Below the pieces are notes generated by a model, which searched no databases, was not told the origin of the DNA, and was given only the letters and a program-made list of their open reading frames with translations. A stretch of 64,000 nt of DNA from Crocinitomicaceae bacterium. Lineage in GTDB: Bacteria; Bacteroidota; Bacteroidia; Flavobacteriales_D; Crocinitomicaceae. Position 1 is the first letter of the stretch; each line of letters opens with the position of its first letter. The stretch spans positions 124,001 through 188,000 of the forward strand of contig JAHENC010000002.1 in NCBI GenBank assembly GCA_024643365.1, in the 5' to 3' direction. The position numbers and the translations under genes were made by a program. Positions 28,278-36,773 of this stretch are shown here, one piece after another.

Positions 28278-30155
28278 TTAGATGAACTCCGCCAATTCAA
28301 TCCAACGTTCTGTTAATGTATCAATCTCTTCCACTACTTTTCCTAAAGCGGTTCCATTTTTCATCAATTCGTCATTAGACAATTCACCGCTAGACAAGGT
28401 CAAGGTCAATTCATCTTTCGTTTTTTCCAATTCCGGTAGACGGCGTTCGATAGTTTCGTATTCTTCTTTTTCCTTAAAGCTTAATTTTCGTTTTTTCGGC
28501 TCTACTACGGATGGAGAAATTGTTTTTTCTTTGATCTCCGGTTCTTCTTTGGTGATATTCTGTTTAACACCTCGTTTTTTATCCAATTGTTGCTGACGGA
28601 AAACCGTATAATTACCTACGATATCTTTCAATTCTCCTTGTCCTTCGAAAACGAATAAATGATCCACCATTTTATCCATGAAGTAACGGTCGTGAGAAAC
28701 GACAATCAAACATCCTTGGAACTGACGTAAATATTCTTCCAGAACAGACATTGCGAAAATATCCAAGTCATTCGTAGGCTCATCGAGAATCAAGAAATTC
28801 GGATTGCTCATCAGAACGCGCAATAATTTCAAGCGACGTTTTTCACCTCCACTTAATTTATGCACGAATTGATAATGCATGTCCCGTGGAAATAAGAAAC
28901 GCTCCAATAATTGTGCTGCGGACAATTGACGTCCTTTTTCTAATGGAATGTATTCAGCCACTTCACGCACGACATCAATTACTTTAAAATCGTCATTGAC
29001 TTTAATTAAATCTTGTGAATAGTATCCAAAAACAACCGTTTCTCCAAGAACAATTTTCCCTTTGTCCACTTCTTCTTGACCCACCAACATTTTTAGGAAA
29101 GTGGTTTTTCCTGCGCCATTATTTCCAACAATACCCAAGCGTTCTTGTCGTTGGACATTATAGGAGAAATCATTTAAAATGACACGGTTTGGATAGGACT
29201 TACTGACTTTATGGAATTCCACGATTTTAGAACCTAGTCGTTCCATTTTAACAGGCAATTCTAGTTCGTCCTCATCTAAACGTTGAGAAGCTACTTTTTT
29301 CACATCTTGAAAAGCATCTACACGAGCTTTTTGTTTCACTCCACGTGCTTTTGGTTGACGTCGGATCCAATCTAATTCTTTTCGAAAAGTGTTTTTTGCC
29401 TTCTCAATCGTCGATTGTGTTTGTTCTTGACGTTCCGCTTTTTTCTCCAAGTAATAGGAGAAATTTCCTTTGTAGCGATAAATGGTTTGATCAGCTAATT
29501 CCATGATTGTATCGCAAACAACTTCCAAGAAATAACGGTCGTGAGTCACCATTAAAATGGTCGATTTTGAAGAAGACAAATAGTTCTCTAACCATTCGAT
29601 CATGTCCAAATCCAAGTGATTGGTTGGCTCATCAAGGATTAAAAAATCTGCATCGGAAAGCAAAACTTTTGCCAATGCAACGCGCTTTTTTTGTCCTCCG
29701 GATAATTCGCTAATGCGCTTATCCATGTCCTCCAATTTCAATACGGATAAAATCTGTTGCACGCGCACCTCGGTGTCCCATGCGTTCAATTCCGTAATGG
29801 ACTGATATAATTCCTCTAATTTCGCTTCGTCGTTTTTTGCAACAGCGATGTTATATTCCTTGATTAATTTCAGTTCAGGTAAATCGTGATCGAAAATCGA
29901 TTCGAGGATTGTTTGATCCTCGCGCATGTTTTCGGTCTGTTCCATGAACGCTACACGAATATCCTTACGAAAGGTAACTTTACCCGAATCAACGGGCTCC
30001 ATTCCCATGATACAACGCATCATAGTTGTCTTTCCTGATCCATTTTTTGCTACAATGGCCACTTTTTGACCTTGGTCAATGCCAAATGTAAGGTCTGCGA
30101 AAATCATTCGCTCGCCGTATGATTTGGTTAAATTTTCAATGGATAAGAAATTCAT
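28278..30155 (-). CDS. ABC-F family ATP-binding protein (Uup-like)
   Basis: A 625-residue protein with two ABC ATPase domains and no membrane segments. The first domain has Walker A AKNGSGKTT and signature LSGGQKKR; the second has GNNGAGKTT and LSGGEKRR. A charged linker lies between, and a C-terminal coiled-coil-like extension (LSFKEKEEYETIERRLPELE) is typical of Uup. ABC-F proteins act at the ribosome; the exact task here, housekeeping or antibiotic protection, cannot be told, though the Uup form argues for housekeeping. Confidence 0.92.
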   Translation of the reverse strand: MNFLSIENLTKSYGERMIFADLTFGIDQGQKVAIVAKNGSGKTTMMRCIMGMEPVDSGKVTFRKDIRVAFMEQTENMREDQTILESIFDHDLPELKLIKEYNIAVAKNDEAKLEELYQSITELNAWDTEVRVQQILSVLKLEDMDKRISELSGGQKKRVALAKVLLSDADFLILDEPTNHLDLDMIEWLENYLSSSKSTILMVTHDRYFLEVVCDTIMELADQTIYRYKGNFSYYLEKKAERQEQTQSTIEKAKNTFRKELDWIRRQPKARGVKQKARVDAFQDVKKVASQRLDEDELELPVKMERLGSKIVEFHKVSKSYPNRVILNDFSYNVQRQERLGIVGNNGAGKTTFLKMLVGQEEVDKGKIVLGETVVFGYYSQDLIKVNDDFKVIDVVREVAEYIPLEKGRQLSAAQLLERFLFPRDMHYQFVHKLSGGEKRRLKLLRVLMSNPNFLILDEPTNDLDIFAMSVLEEYLRQFQGCLIVVSHDRYFMDKMVDHLFVFEGQGELKDIVGNYTVFRQQQLDKKRGVKQNITKEEPEIKEKTISPSVVEPKKRKLSFKEKEEYETIERRLPELEKTKDELTLTLSSGELSNDELMKNGTALGKVVEEIDTLTERWIELAEFI

Positions 30156-30181
30156 AGTCTAATTCCCGTAAGGTGGGCGGG

Positions 30182-30189
30182 CAAAGATA
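30182..30189 (-). promoter_or_regulatory. -7 promoter box before the ABC-F gene
   Basis: The minus strand reads TATCTTTG, an exact TAnnTTTG match, 26 nt before the ATG at 30155. A TTG occurs 14 nt further upstream, shorter than the usual spacing. Confidence 0.45.
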
Positions 30190-30272
30190 CGGATAAATTA
30201 ATGCAACTTGAATCGACGTTAAAGCTCCACCGAATAAAGTTCTATAGGAATCACTTACATTTGATGCTTATG

Positions 30273-30289
30273 TGGTGTATTTTACACCA
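30273..30289 (+). promoter_or_regulatory. Perfect inverted repeat before the antitoxin-like gene
   Basis: TGGTGTA-TTT-TACACCA forms a perfect 7-bp inverted repeat 15 nt upstream of the ATG at 30305. A TTTG (30260-30263) sits 14 nt before a poor -7-like TATTTTAC within the repeat. Ribbon-helix-helix antitoxins commonly repress themselves at such palindromes. Confidence 0.6.
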
Positions 30290-30304
30290 GTTAAAACAAT
30301 TCCA

Positions 30305-30541
30305 ATGAGAAGATTGAGCATTACATTTACCGAACCAAATGACGAGTGGTTGAAAAACCAAGTAGACAATAAGGAATATGCAAGCAAAAGTGAATTAATT
30401 AACGATTTAATTCGTCAGGCTCGAAAACAACAAAAACAAGTTGATTGGATGCGTATCAAATTAGAACAAGCCGAAAAAAATGGATTCACGGAAGACTCAA
30501 AAGAGGATATTTTAAAGCAATCTAAAGCTTTGTTAAGTTGA
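30305..30541 (+). CDS. ParD-like ribbon-helix-helix antitoxin, apparently without toxin
   Basis: A 78-residue protein. The N-terminal part is a ribbon-helix-helix DNA-binding fold (RRLSITFTEPNDEWLKNQVD, then YASKSELINDLIRQA), and the C-terminal helix (KLEQAEKNGFTEDSKEDILKQ) resembles the toxin-wrapping tail of ParD antitoxins. An upstream in-frame start (30272) is rejected because it lies within the palindrome. The 47 nt to the next gene, which is on the opposite strand, cannot hold a ParE toxin, so the antitoxin is an orphan. Confidence 0.75.
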   Translation: MRRLSITFTEPNDEWLKNQVDNKEYASKSELINDLIRQARKQQKQVDWMRIKLEQAEKNGFTEDSKEDILKQSKALLS

Positions 30542-30588
30542 AATCATGTCCATCATAGGTCGTCAAGATTTAAATGAGTTATTCTAAC

Positions 30589-31071
30589 CTACCTCAATCT
30601 ATTCAAAGAATCTAACAATACTTTGTCCTTTTGTACGCCTTTCAACGCAAAGTACGTAAATGGCAATCCACTTATGAGCAGGTAAAAACCAATTCCAACG
30701 TGAACTCCAGTTATCTCTTTGGAAGAATAGCCATTCATTCCGAAGGTCGTAACCAAAATGACGGCAAGCACAAACAATAAGTAAATAAATAATGTCATTT
30801 TCGCTAAAGTGTATTGACGTTTTAAATTTTTATACGACATCATTGCAACGAAGGTAAAAAGCACAAATAGAATGACGAAGACATATGTGAATTGGTAATT
30901 ACTCAACCATTCTATGTATCCAGCTTTGACATCCTGTCGCTCGACTCCAAATACGGATTGAGTGTAATTAAGTTTTCCGTCAGACATGGTAAATAGCTCC
31001 ATCCCGAACAATAAACTAGCCAAAATGGCCATGACAATAATGAAATAAATGGTTTGTATGCGCTGTAACAT
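30589..31071 (-). CDS. DUF4293 family membrane protein
   Basis: A 160-residue protein with four predicted membrane segments (about 5-25, 57-78, 88-108, 124-145). The opening MLQRIQTIYFIIVMAILASLL and overall layout match DUF4293, a Bacteroidota-specific family of unknown function. It follows aroC by 10 nt on the same strand and is probably cotranscribed with it. Confidence 0.8.
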   Translation of the reverse strand: MLQRIQTIYFIIVMAILASLLFGMELFTMSDGKLNYTQSVFGVERQDVKAGYIEWLSNYQFTYVFVILFVLFTFVAMMSYKNLKRQYTLAKMTLFIYLLFVLAVILVTTFGMNGYSSKEITGVHVGIGFYLLISGLPFTYFALKGVQKDKVLLDSLNRLR

Positions 31072-31081
31072 AAGCTAAATA

Positions 31082-32149
31082 TTAGAGTTGAGTTGTTTTT
31101 TGTCTTAAATAAAAATCCATGATAACCATTGCTGCCATCGCCTCCACAATAGGAACCGCCCTTGGTAAAACACAGGCATCGTGACGCCCTTTTCCTTCAA
31201 TCGTGATTTCATTTCCACTTTTGTCAATAGAATTTTGGTCCTGCATGATGGTAGCTACTGGTTTAAAGGCCACTCGAAAATCAATAGGCATTCCATTCGA
31301 AATTCCGCCTTGAATTCCACCTGAAAAGTTTGTCTTTGTTTGACCATTAGCCAAAAACACATCGTTGTGCTCACTCCCTGTCATTCCCAAAGATGAAAAA
31401 CCAGAACCTATTTCAAATCCTTTCACCGCGTTGATCGATAACATTGCCTTACCTAATTCAGCATGTAATTTATCGAATACAGGCTCACCAAGTCCTGCCG
31501 GAACACCTGTGATGACGCATTGAACCGCTCCACCTATTGAGTCACCCAATTGCTTTACTTCTTCAATACGAGCAATCATGTGTGCAGCAACCGTTGCATC
31601 TGGACATCGAACTTGTGTTGCTTCTATTTCAGAAAGCGAATAAAATTCTTTATTGTTCATTCCAATCGTTCCGACTTGCGAAACATAGGTGCTAAACTGA
31701 ATCCCAATCGATTGTAACAGTTGTTTGGCAATTGCACCAGCGACAACACGACAAGCAGTTTCTCTTGCACTGCTGCGTCCACCGCCGCGGTAATCACGAT
31801 GTCCATATTTATTTTGATAGGTAAAATCAGCATGTGAGGGACGAAAAACATCTTTGATGTGATCGTAATCTGCAGATTTCACATTGGTATTTGGAATAAT
31901 GAATCCAATCGGAGTACCCGTTGTTTTCCCTTCAAAAATACCGGATAAAAATTGAACGGGGTCCATTTCTGAACGGGGTGTCGTTAGTTCCGATTGTCCG
32001 GGTTTACGGCGATTTAGTTCGTTTTGAATCGCTACTAAATCCAGATGAAAATTAGCTGGAACACCATCAATCATTCCACCAATGGCATCTCCGTGAGATT
32101 CACCAAAAGTGCTGATTTTAAAAAGCGTACCGTAACTTGATCCTGCCAT
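31082..32149 (-). CDS. aroC: Chorismate synthase
   Basis: A 355-residue enzyme that converts 5-enolpyruvylshikimate-3-phosphate to chorismate, the branch point to aromatic amino acids, using reduced FMN. Family signatures are present: [17 protein letters not shown] near the start, the basic [25 protein letters not shown] segment and [20 protein letters not shown] near the end. Its ATG lies 4 nt after an exact -7 box, so its mRNA may be leaderless. DUF4293 lies downstream in the same operon. Confidence 0.98.
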   Translation of the reverse strand: MAGSSYGTLFKISTFGESHGDAIGGMIDGVPANFHLDLVAIQNELNRRKPGQSELTTPRSEMDPVQFLSGIFEGKTTGTPIGFIIPNTNVKSADYDHIKDVFRPSHADFTYQNKYGHRDYRGGGRSSARETACRVVAGAIAKQLLQSIGIQFSTYVSQVGTIGMNNKEFYSLSEIEATQVRCPDATVAAHMIARIEEVKQLGDSIGGAVQCVITGVPAGLGEPVFDKLHAELGKAMLSINAVKGFEIGSGFSSLGMTGSEHNDVFLANGQTKTNFSGGIQGGISNGMPIDFRVAFKPVATIMQDQNSIDKSGNEITIEGKGRHDACVLPRAVPIVEAMAAMVIMDFYLRQKTTQL

Positions 32150-32153
32150 GGGA

Positions 32154-32181
32154 CAAAGGTAATGAATTTGATTTGTACAAA
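32154..32181 (-). promoter_or_regulatory. Promoter of aroC
   Basis: Minus strand: TTTG (32178-32181), 16 nt, TACCTTTG (32154-32161), an exact -7 match that ends 4 nt before the aroC ATG. It overlaps the divergent promoter of the lipoprotein gene. Confidence 0.6.
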
Positions 32182-32194
32182 GTTTCTATCTTTG
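32167..32194 (+). promoter_or_regulatory. Promoter of the lipoprotein-hydrolase pair
   Basis: Plus strand: TTTG (32167-32170), 16 nt, TATCTTTG (32187-32194), an exact -7 match that ends 4 nt before the ATG at 32199. The two opposite promoters share the segment 32167-32181, centred on the palindrome TTTGTACAAA (32172-32181). Confidence 0.6.
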
Positions 32195-32198
32195 GTGC

Positions 32199-32915
32199 AT
32201 GTATCGAATAAATATCTTTTTTATCGCTGTTCTGGTTGCATTAGCCGGCTGCGCTCCTGCCCGCTTCGTTGAACCATTAAAAAAGGGACAACAAGTGATC
32301 ACTGGAAACTTTGGAGGACCTGTAGCAAAAATCCCTGGAATTGGTGCGATTCCAATCCCCTTTACTGCAGTGGGCTATGGTTATGGTGTAAGCAATAAGA
32401 CAACCGTTTTTGGAAACTTGCACACTACTTCGCTCGCATTTGGTGTTGGTCAAACGGATATCGGTGTTTCACAAAGTATCTGGAAAAATGACAAAATGGG
32501 CATCAGCGCGCAGGGTACCATGAATATCCTCGTGGACTTTTACACTGGTGCAAATCGTTTTTGGCCACAGGTGGACGCCAACTATTACATTAAATATGGA
32601 AAGCATTCGAAACCGGTTCAATTGGATGCGATGTGTAAAATAGAAAGTAAGCATTATAATTACTTTTATGCTGGAATAAGTAACTGGTTTGACCCGTACA
32701 AAACAGAATCTCAAGGACGTCCGAATGCACAATTTTGGATCCCAAGTATTCAACTCGGTCACCAATGGATTCGTCCAAAATGGAGCTACCAAGCAGAATT
32801 AAAAATGCTTGCTCCAAATCAATCAAATCAAAACATTGTTGTGAATTATCCAAGCATGCTCAATAATCGCGGCGCACTTGGACTCTATTTCGGCATCACT
32901 TACCACTTGAAATAA
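32199..32915 (+). CDS. Hypothetical lipoprotein
   Basis: A 238-residue predicted lipoprotein with signal peptide and lipobox LAGC (Cys17). The mature part is rich in glycine and aromatic residues in alternating strands (GYGYGVSNKTTVFGNLHTTS ... LGLYFGITYHLK) and ends in an aromatic beta-strand, suggesting a beta-structured outer-membrane-associated protein. I do not recognise the family. Its stop overlaps the start of the hydrolase gene by one base (TAATG), so the two are coupled. Confidence 0.7.
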   Translation: MYRINIFFIAVLVALAGCAPARFVEPLKKGQQVITGNFGGPVAKIPGIGAIPIPFTAVGYGYGVSNKTTVFGNLHTTSLAFGVGQTDIGVSQSIWKNDKMGISAQGTMNILVDFYTGANRFWPQVDANYYIKYGKHSKPVQLDAMCKIESKHYNYFYAGISNWFDPYKTESQGRPNAQFWIPSIQLGHQWIRPKWSYQAELKMLAPNQSNQNIVVNYPSMLNNRGALGLYFGITYHLK

Positions 32916-33802
32916 TGAAATATATCGCCCTACTTTTTATCACGATTAGTTTACTTTCTTGCCGTAAACGACTGGATTCCTTTTTATTTAATGGTTCAAA
33001 ACTAGAAAGTTACCAACTTGACAATTATACAGGCGAGGTTTCTTTGGAGCTCAATGGTCAGTTTGCTGTTCCGGATAGTATGATTAATCGCGTTCATTTT
33101 CCCGTAGAAATTAATGGGGAAACCGTTCAAGTACAAGGAATTTATGTGGGTGATACAAATCAAATCAGTCAAGACACGGTCATTTTATACTGTCACGGGA
33201 ATAAGGATCACATGGATTTCTATTGGTGCCGTGAAAAACTATACGCTAACATTGGCGGACTCGGTAGATATGGTGTACTCATGTTTGACTATCCCGGATT
33301 TGGATTGAGTGAAGGGACTGCTACTGAAAACAACATGTACATAGCGACCTCATCAGCCATTTCTTGGTTAAAAGACCGCGGATTAAGTAACGATCGATTT
33401 GTGATGTTTGGGTTCTCTTTGGGTTCAGCTCCGGTTTGTGAAGTTGCTGGACATACGAATGATTACGCATTACAGCCATCCAAAATCATATTGGAAGCAC
33501 CCTTCGCTTCTGCTGAAATCATGATACAAGATGCCGCTATTTTATCAATGCCAGGTTCTTTTTTGGTAGACTTAAAAATCGACAATGCTACGGAAATTAA
33601 AAATGTAAATGTTCCAATGCTTTGGATACATGGAATGGCGGATTCGTTCTTATCAATGTCCAGTCATGGTCAGCTTGTTTACGATAACAAACCAGGAGCA
33701 AAAGAATCTGTTTTAGTTCCCGGAGGAGAACACGAGACTACTCCATTTGTTATGGGATATCAAGCGTACATTGACCGTCTTGCAGCGTTTATTCAATCTT
33801 AA
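32915..33802 (+). CDS. Alpha/beta hydrolase, probable lipoprotein
   Basis: A 295-residue serine hydrolase. The N-terminus (KYIALLFITISLLSCRKR) is a lipoprotein signal with SLLSC. The fold elements are clear: YCHGNKDH oxyanion strand, YPGFGLSEG, nucleophile elbow GFSLGS, a late Asp (WIHGMADSFL) and catalytic His (PGGEHETTPF). It resembles BAAT/serine aminopeptidase-like proteins; substrate unknown. It is coupled to the preceding lipoprotein gene, and its stop overlaps the convergent carboxypeptidase gene by 4 nt. Confidence 0.85.
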   Translation: MKYIALLFITISLLSCRKRLDSFLFNGSKLESYQLDNYTGEVSLELNGQFAVPDSMINRVHFPVEINGETVQVQGIYVGDTNQISQDTVILYCHGNKDHMDFYWCREKLYANIGGLGRYGVLMFDYPGFGLSEGTATENNMYIATSSAISWLKDRGLSNDRFVMFGFSLGSAPVCEVAGHTNDYALQPSKIILEAPFASAEIMIQDAAILSMPGSFLVDLKIDNATEIKNVNVPMLWIHGMADSFLSMSSHGQLVYDNKPGAKESVLVPGGEHETTPFVMGYQAYIDRLAAFIQS

Positions 33803-36639
33803 TTTAAGACTGCGAATTTCAATTGACCAATTTGTCCGTTTTTAGTGGACTGAAGGTAATAAATTCCAGATGTGATTTTTGGTAATTGGATTTGCTCGAT
33901 TGTTGACGAAGCAATTCCTTCATAAATGATTTTACCATTCAAATCATAAACAGAAAATGCTGTTTCAAGTTCTAGTCCTTTGATGGTTAACGAACCTTGA
34001 TTTGGATTTGGAAATACAACGACGCCATTATTTGCCAAGTCAGAAAGAGAAGCACAATCCTCTACTATGATGGATAAAGACTCATTTGCAATACAACCTA
34101 TTCCATCTGTGTAAATTCCAGTTATCATCTGTAATCCAATTCCAGCAATCATTGGATCAAATGAACTTCCGTTAACACCGTTACCACTAAAAACTGCACC
34201 ATTCTGATTAGATGATAAGGTAATCATTCCTCCGTCTAGACAAACAACTCCATCAGTATCCGAAGTTGAAATGATCAAATTCGGTGTTTGATTTACAGTA
34301 ATTACCTGAGATGTCGAGCTACTTCCCGCAGCATTCGAAACTGTTAATTGAACAGTGTATGTTCCCGCTGTCGTAAAAATGTGTGTTGGATTTTGAACAA
34401 TATCTGTTCCTCCATCACCAAAGTTCCAAGACCACGATGTTGGATTATCCAAAGAGCTATCATTGAAATCCGCAAACATTCCCGAACAAACAACCGCATT
34501 ACTCGTCGTAAATTGAGCAGTAGGAGTTACAGCCGGACCTTGATTGTTAAAATAAATATTGAAATCATCGAAATAGAATCCATCTTTTCTTGTTCCTCCA
34601 TCAGATTTCAACTGAAAGCGAACTTTGATCACTTGACCTAAATAATCACTTAAGTTAATTTCCTCCAACACCCAACTGGTCATAATTCCGTCATAAACAG
34701 GTTGGTTATTTGGCTGAACACTTCCGTTTGCATTGGTTCCTGCATTCGTGTAATTTCCACATTGTCCAATCCACGTAGTTCCACCATCTGTCGAAACTTG
34801 AAATTGCACATAATCGTAATCAGCTTCTATGTTCCATTTTGCATTAAATGTAACTTGAGCTGCGAACGCGTTTGTCAAATCAATCGTAGGCACATAGGAA
34901 TATGTTGTATTGGCATTATTGACATAATTTCCAGTTGGCGTATCCGTAAAACATTTCGGTGAAGAAACGAAGGTACTAGATGTTGTACCCCAATTACCTG
35001 TCCAGTTAGTTACTGCCGTTGCATTCTCGGTAACTTGTAAGTTATACGCACCATAAGTTTTCACGATGGTGTCTCGCTTTACCCACAATCCGTTATCTGT
35101 TTTAATAATGTACTTCACGAGATTACCAAATTGAATGTTCGGGTTCAAGGTGTAAGAAATCGAACCTGTATTTGTTTGCATTAATGCCAAATCGTATACA
35201 ACAGCGTTACCAACGGAAGTCACATTCAATAAAGGCTCTATCGAAACAGTCACTGGTCCGGACATGCGACCTAAACGATTTGCAGAATGGTTAAAGTTTC
35301 CACTTAACGTTGAAATACTGTTTGGATCTGTGTCCTTTACAACAACATAATTTCTGGTAATGTGCGCTAAAACTACATTAGGGAAAAGCATTTCTTTACA
35401 TGTGGCAATGATTTCAGATGATGGTTGCCAAAATGCTGTCCCAACTTCTGGGGTATGAACGAACATCGTATCTTTCACACCAACACCGACATCCAATTTA
35501 TACATATAATCGTCTGAATCACCCGATGCAGGGTAAAGCGCAGAACTTTTCATAGCAGTATAACCATTAAATTGAACCATATGATTTGATTCAGCTTGAA
35601 AATAATCGTGGTGATCTGCAAATTCTGCGGTCGTCGTTCCAATTGGAAATAAGATATCACGAGCATATGTATGCGCATTAAAGGCCGTTACAAACTTATG
35701 ATTTTGAACCAACCAACGCATCGCTTGAACTTCTGGTTCAGAATAAGGAGCTGTCCCACAGTATGTTTCATTACTCGTATTTGTACTTGTACCAGTTGTT
35801 CCCCAACCATATCCGTAATTGCGGTTTAAATCAACTCCATAAACACCACCACCAATGTTTCGGCGATTTTTACGCCACATTCCACCGCCGTTCGGATTCG
35901 TGGTTTCATTATATACATATCCATCTGGATTAATACATGGGACAAAGAATAACTGGGTTTGATTTACCAAATAGGTAATCTCTTCATTCGTTCCATAATT
36001 TTCCAATACATACCACATAAAGAAAATGGTTTCCATCAAACTCATGGGTTCACGCGCATGATGAATGGCTGTATACAATACCTTCGGTTCGTTTTCATCC
36101 ACATTGGGATTATCAGAAATCTTGACATGGTAAATCGGACGATTCTCGTGAGTGACAAAAGTTGAAATCGGCGCTTTTGCAGTGATCAAATTTGGATACT
36201 GTTGAACCATTGCATCCAATTCGGCTAACATTTCAGTGTACTTCAAGTATCCACCCATCGTTCCTAAATTGAAATTTGTAGGAGTTGTTGGATTCGCGTA
36301 GCTAGCACCACTTCCTGATGAGCTTGTACAATTGGTGTTTTTTAGAATTGACTCTTGTTTTTGAGGAGTGTTTAATATGTCCATGTAATATTGTTCGACA
36401 TCCTCTATCAATACTTCATAATTGAACTCGTATTGATCCATGGTAGCGCGTTCTGCACTTGAAAAGTCGGAAATAAAAAAGGTGCCTTCTTTTCGGATTC
36501 CGTGATCGACCGCAACACCTAGATTGCTAAGTTTATATAATTGCTCTTCATTGACAAATACTTTTAAGCGAGAATAATCTTGAGCGTACATTGTCCAATT
36601 AATGGACAAGAAAAGGATGGAGAGTAAAATATTTTTCAT
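33799..36639 (-). CDS. Secreted M14 zinc carboxypeptidase with T9SS type A sorting domain
   Basis: A 946-residue exported peptidase. Signal peptide 1-20; M14 domain about 125-430 with zinc ligands His194-x-x-Glu197 and His323, substrate Arg273 (DLNRNYGYGWG) and catalytic Glu398 (HTPEVGTAFW). Next come a jellyroll-like region (about 550-700), a PKD domain (WSWNFGDGGT) and a C-terminal type A sorting domain (VVFPNPNQGSLTIKG ... GIYYLQSTKNGQ). The ATG at 36639 is chosen because it starts the signal peptide. It should be a surface or released peptidase for protein nutrition. Confidence 0.93.
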   Translation of the reverse strand: MKNILLSILFLSINWTMYAQDYSRLKVFVNEEQLYKLSNLGVAVDHGIRKEGTFFISDFSSAERATMDQYEFNYEVLIEDVEQYYMDILNTPQKQESILKNTNCTSSSGSGASYANPTTPTNFNLGTMGGYLKYTEMLAELDAMVQQYPNLITAKAPISTFVTHENRPIYHVKISDNPNVDENEPKVLYTAIHHAREPMSLMETIFFMWYVLENYGTNEEITYLVNQTQLFFVPCINPDGYVYNETTNPNGGGMWRKNRRNIGGGVYGVDLNRNYGYGWGTTGTSTNTSNETYCGTAPYSEPEVQAMRWLVQNHKFVTAFNAHTYARDILFPIGTTTAEFADHHDYFQAESNHMVQFNGYTAMKSSALYPASGDSDDYMYKLDVGVGVKDTMFVHTPEVGTAFWQPSSEIIATCKEMLFPNVVLAHITRNYVVVKDTDPNSISTLSGNFNHSANRLGRMSGPVTVSIEPLLNVTSVGNAVVYDLALMQTNTGSISYTLNPNIQFGNLVKYIIKTDNGLWVKRDTIVKTYGAYNLQVTENATAVTNWTGNWGTTSSTFVSSPKCFTDTPTGNYVNNANTTYSYVPTIDLTNAFAAQVTFNAKWNIEADYDYVQFQVSTDGGTTWIGQCGNYTNAGTNANGSVQPNNQPVYDGIMTSWVLEEINLSDYLGQVIKVRFQLKSDGGTRKDGFYFDDFNIYFNNQGPAVTPTAQFTTSNAVVCSGMFADFNDSSLDNPTSWSWNFGDGGTDIVQNPTHIFTTAGTYTVQLTVSNAAGSSSTSQVITVNQTPNLIISTSDTDGVVCLDGGMITLSSNQNGAVFSGNGVNGSSFDPMIAGIGLQMITGIYTDGIGCIANESLSIIVEDCASLSDLANNGVVVFPNPNQGSLTIKGLELETAFSVYDLNGKIIYEGIASSTIEQIQLPKITSGIYYLQSTKNGQIGQLKFAVLN

Positions 36640-36735
36640 AGGTCGAGTTAAGCACAACAAATAAACAAAAAATCCATCTGAAAATTACTATTTTATGAAA
36701 AAAGAGGCAACCTTTCGGCCTAAATTTTGTCTATG

Positions 36736-36767
36736 TTTTGCAGACATTTACAATTAGTGTATCTTAG
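36736..36767 (+). promoter_or_regulatory. Promoter of the T9SS type B surface protein
   Basis: TTTTG (36736-36740), 19 nt, TATCTTAG (36760-36767) fits the Bacteroidota consensus with one mismatch in the -7 box. The ATG at 36774 is 6 nt after the box. Confidence 0.55.
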
Positions 36768-36773
36768 CTAGTA

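Noticed and set aside
30542..30588. Possible ParE toxin after the antitoxin-like gene
   Set aside because: Only 47 nt before the next gene; no open frame of useful size.
34348..36165. Plus-strand open frames across the carboxypeptidase gene
   Set aside because: They are opposite a gene with intact zinc and catalytic residues and show no family resemblance.
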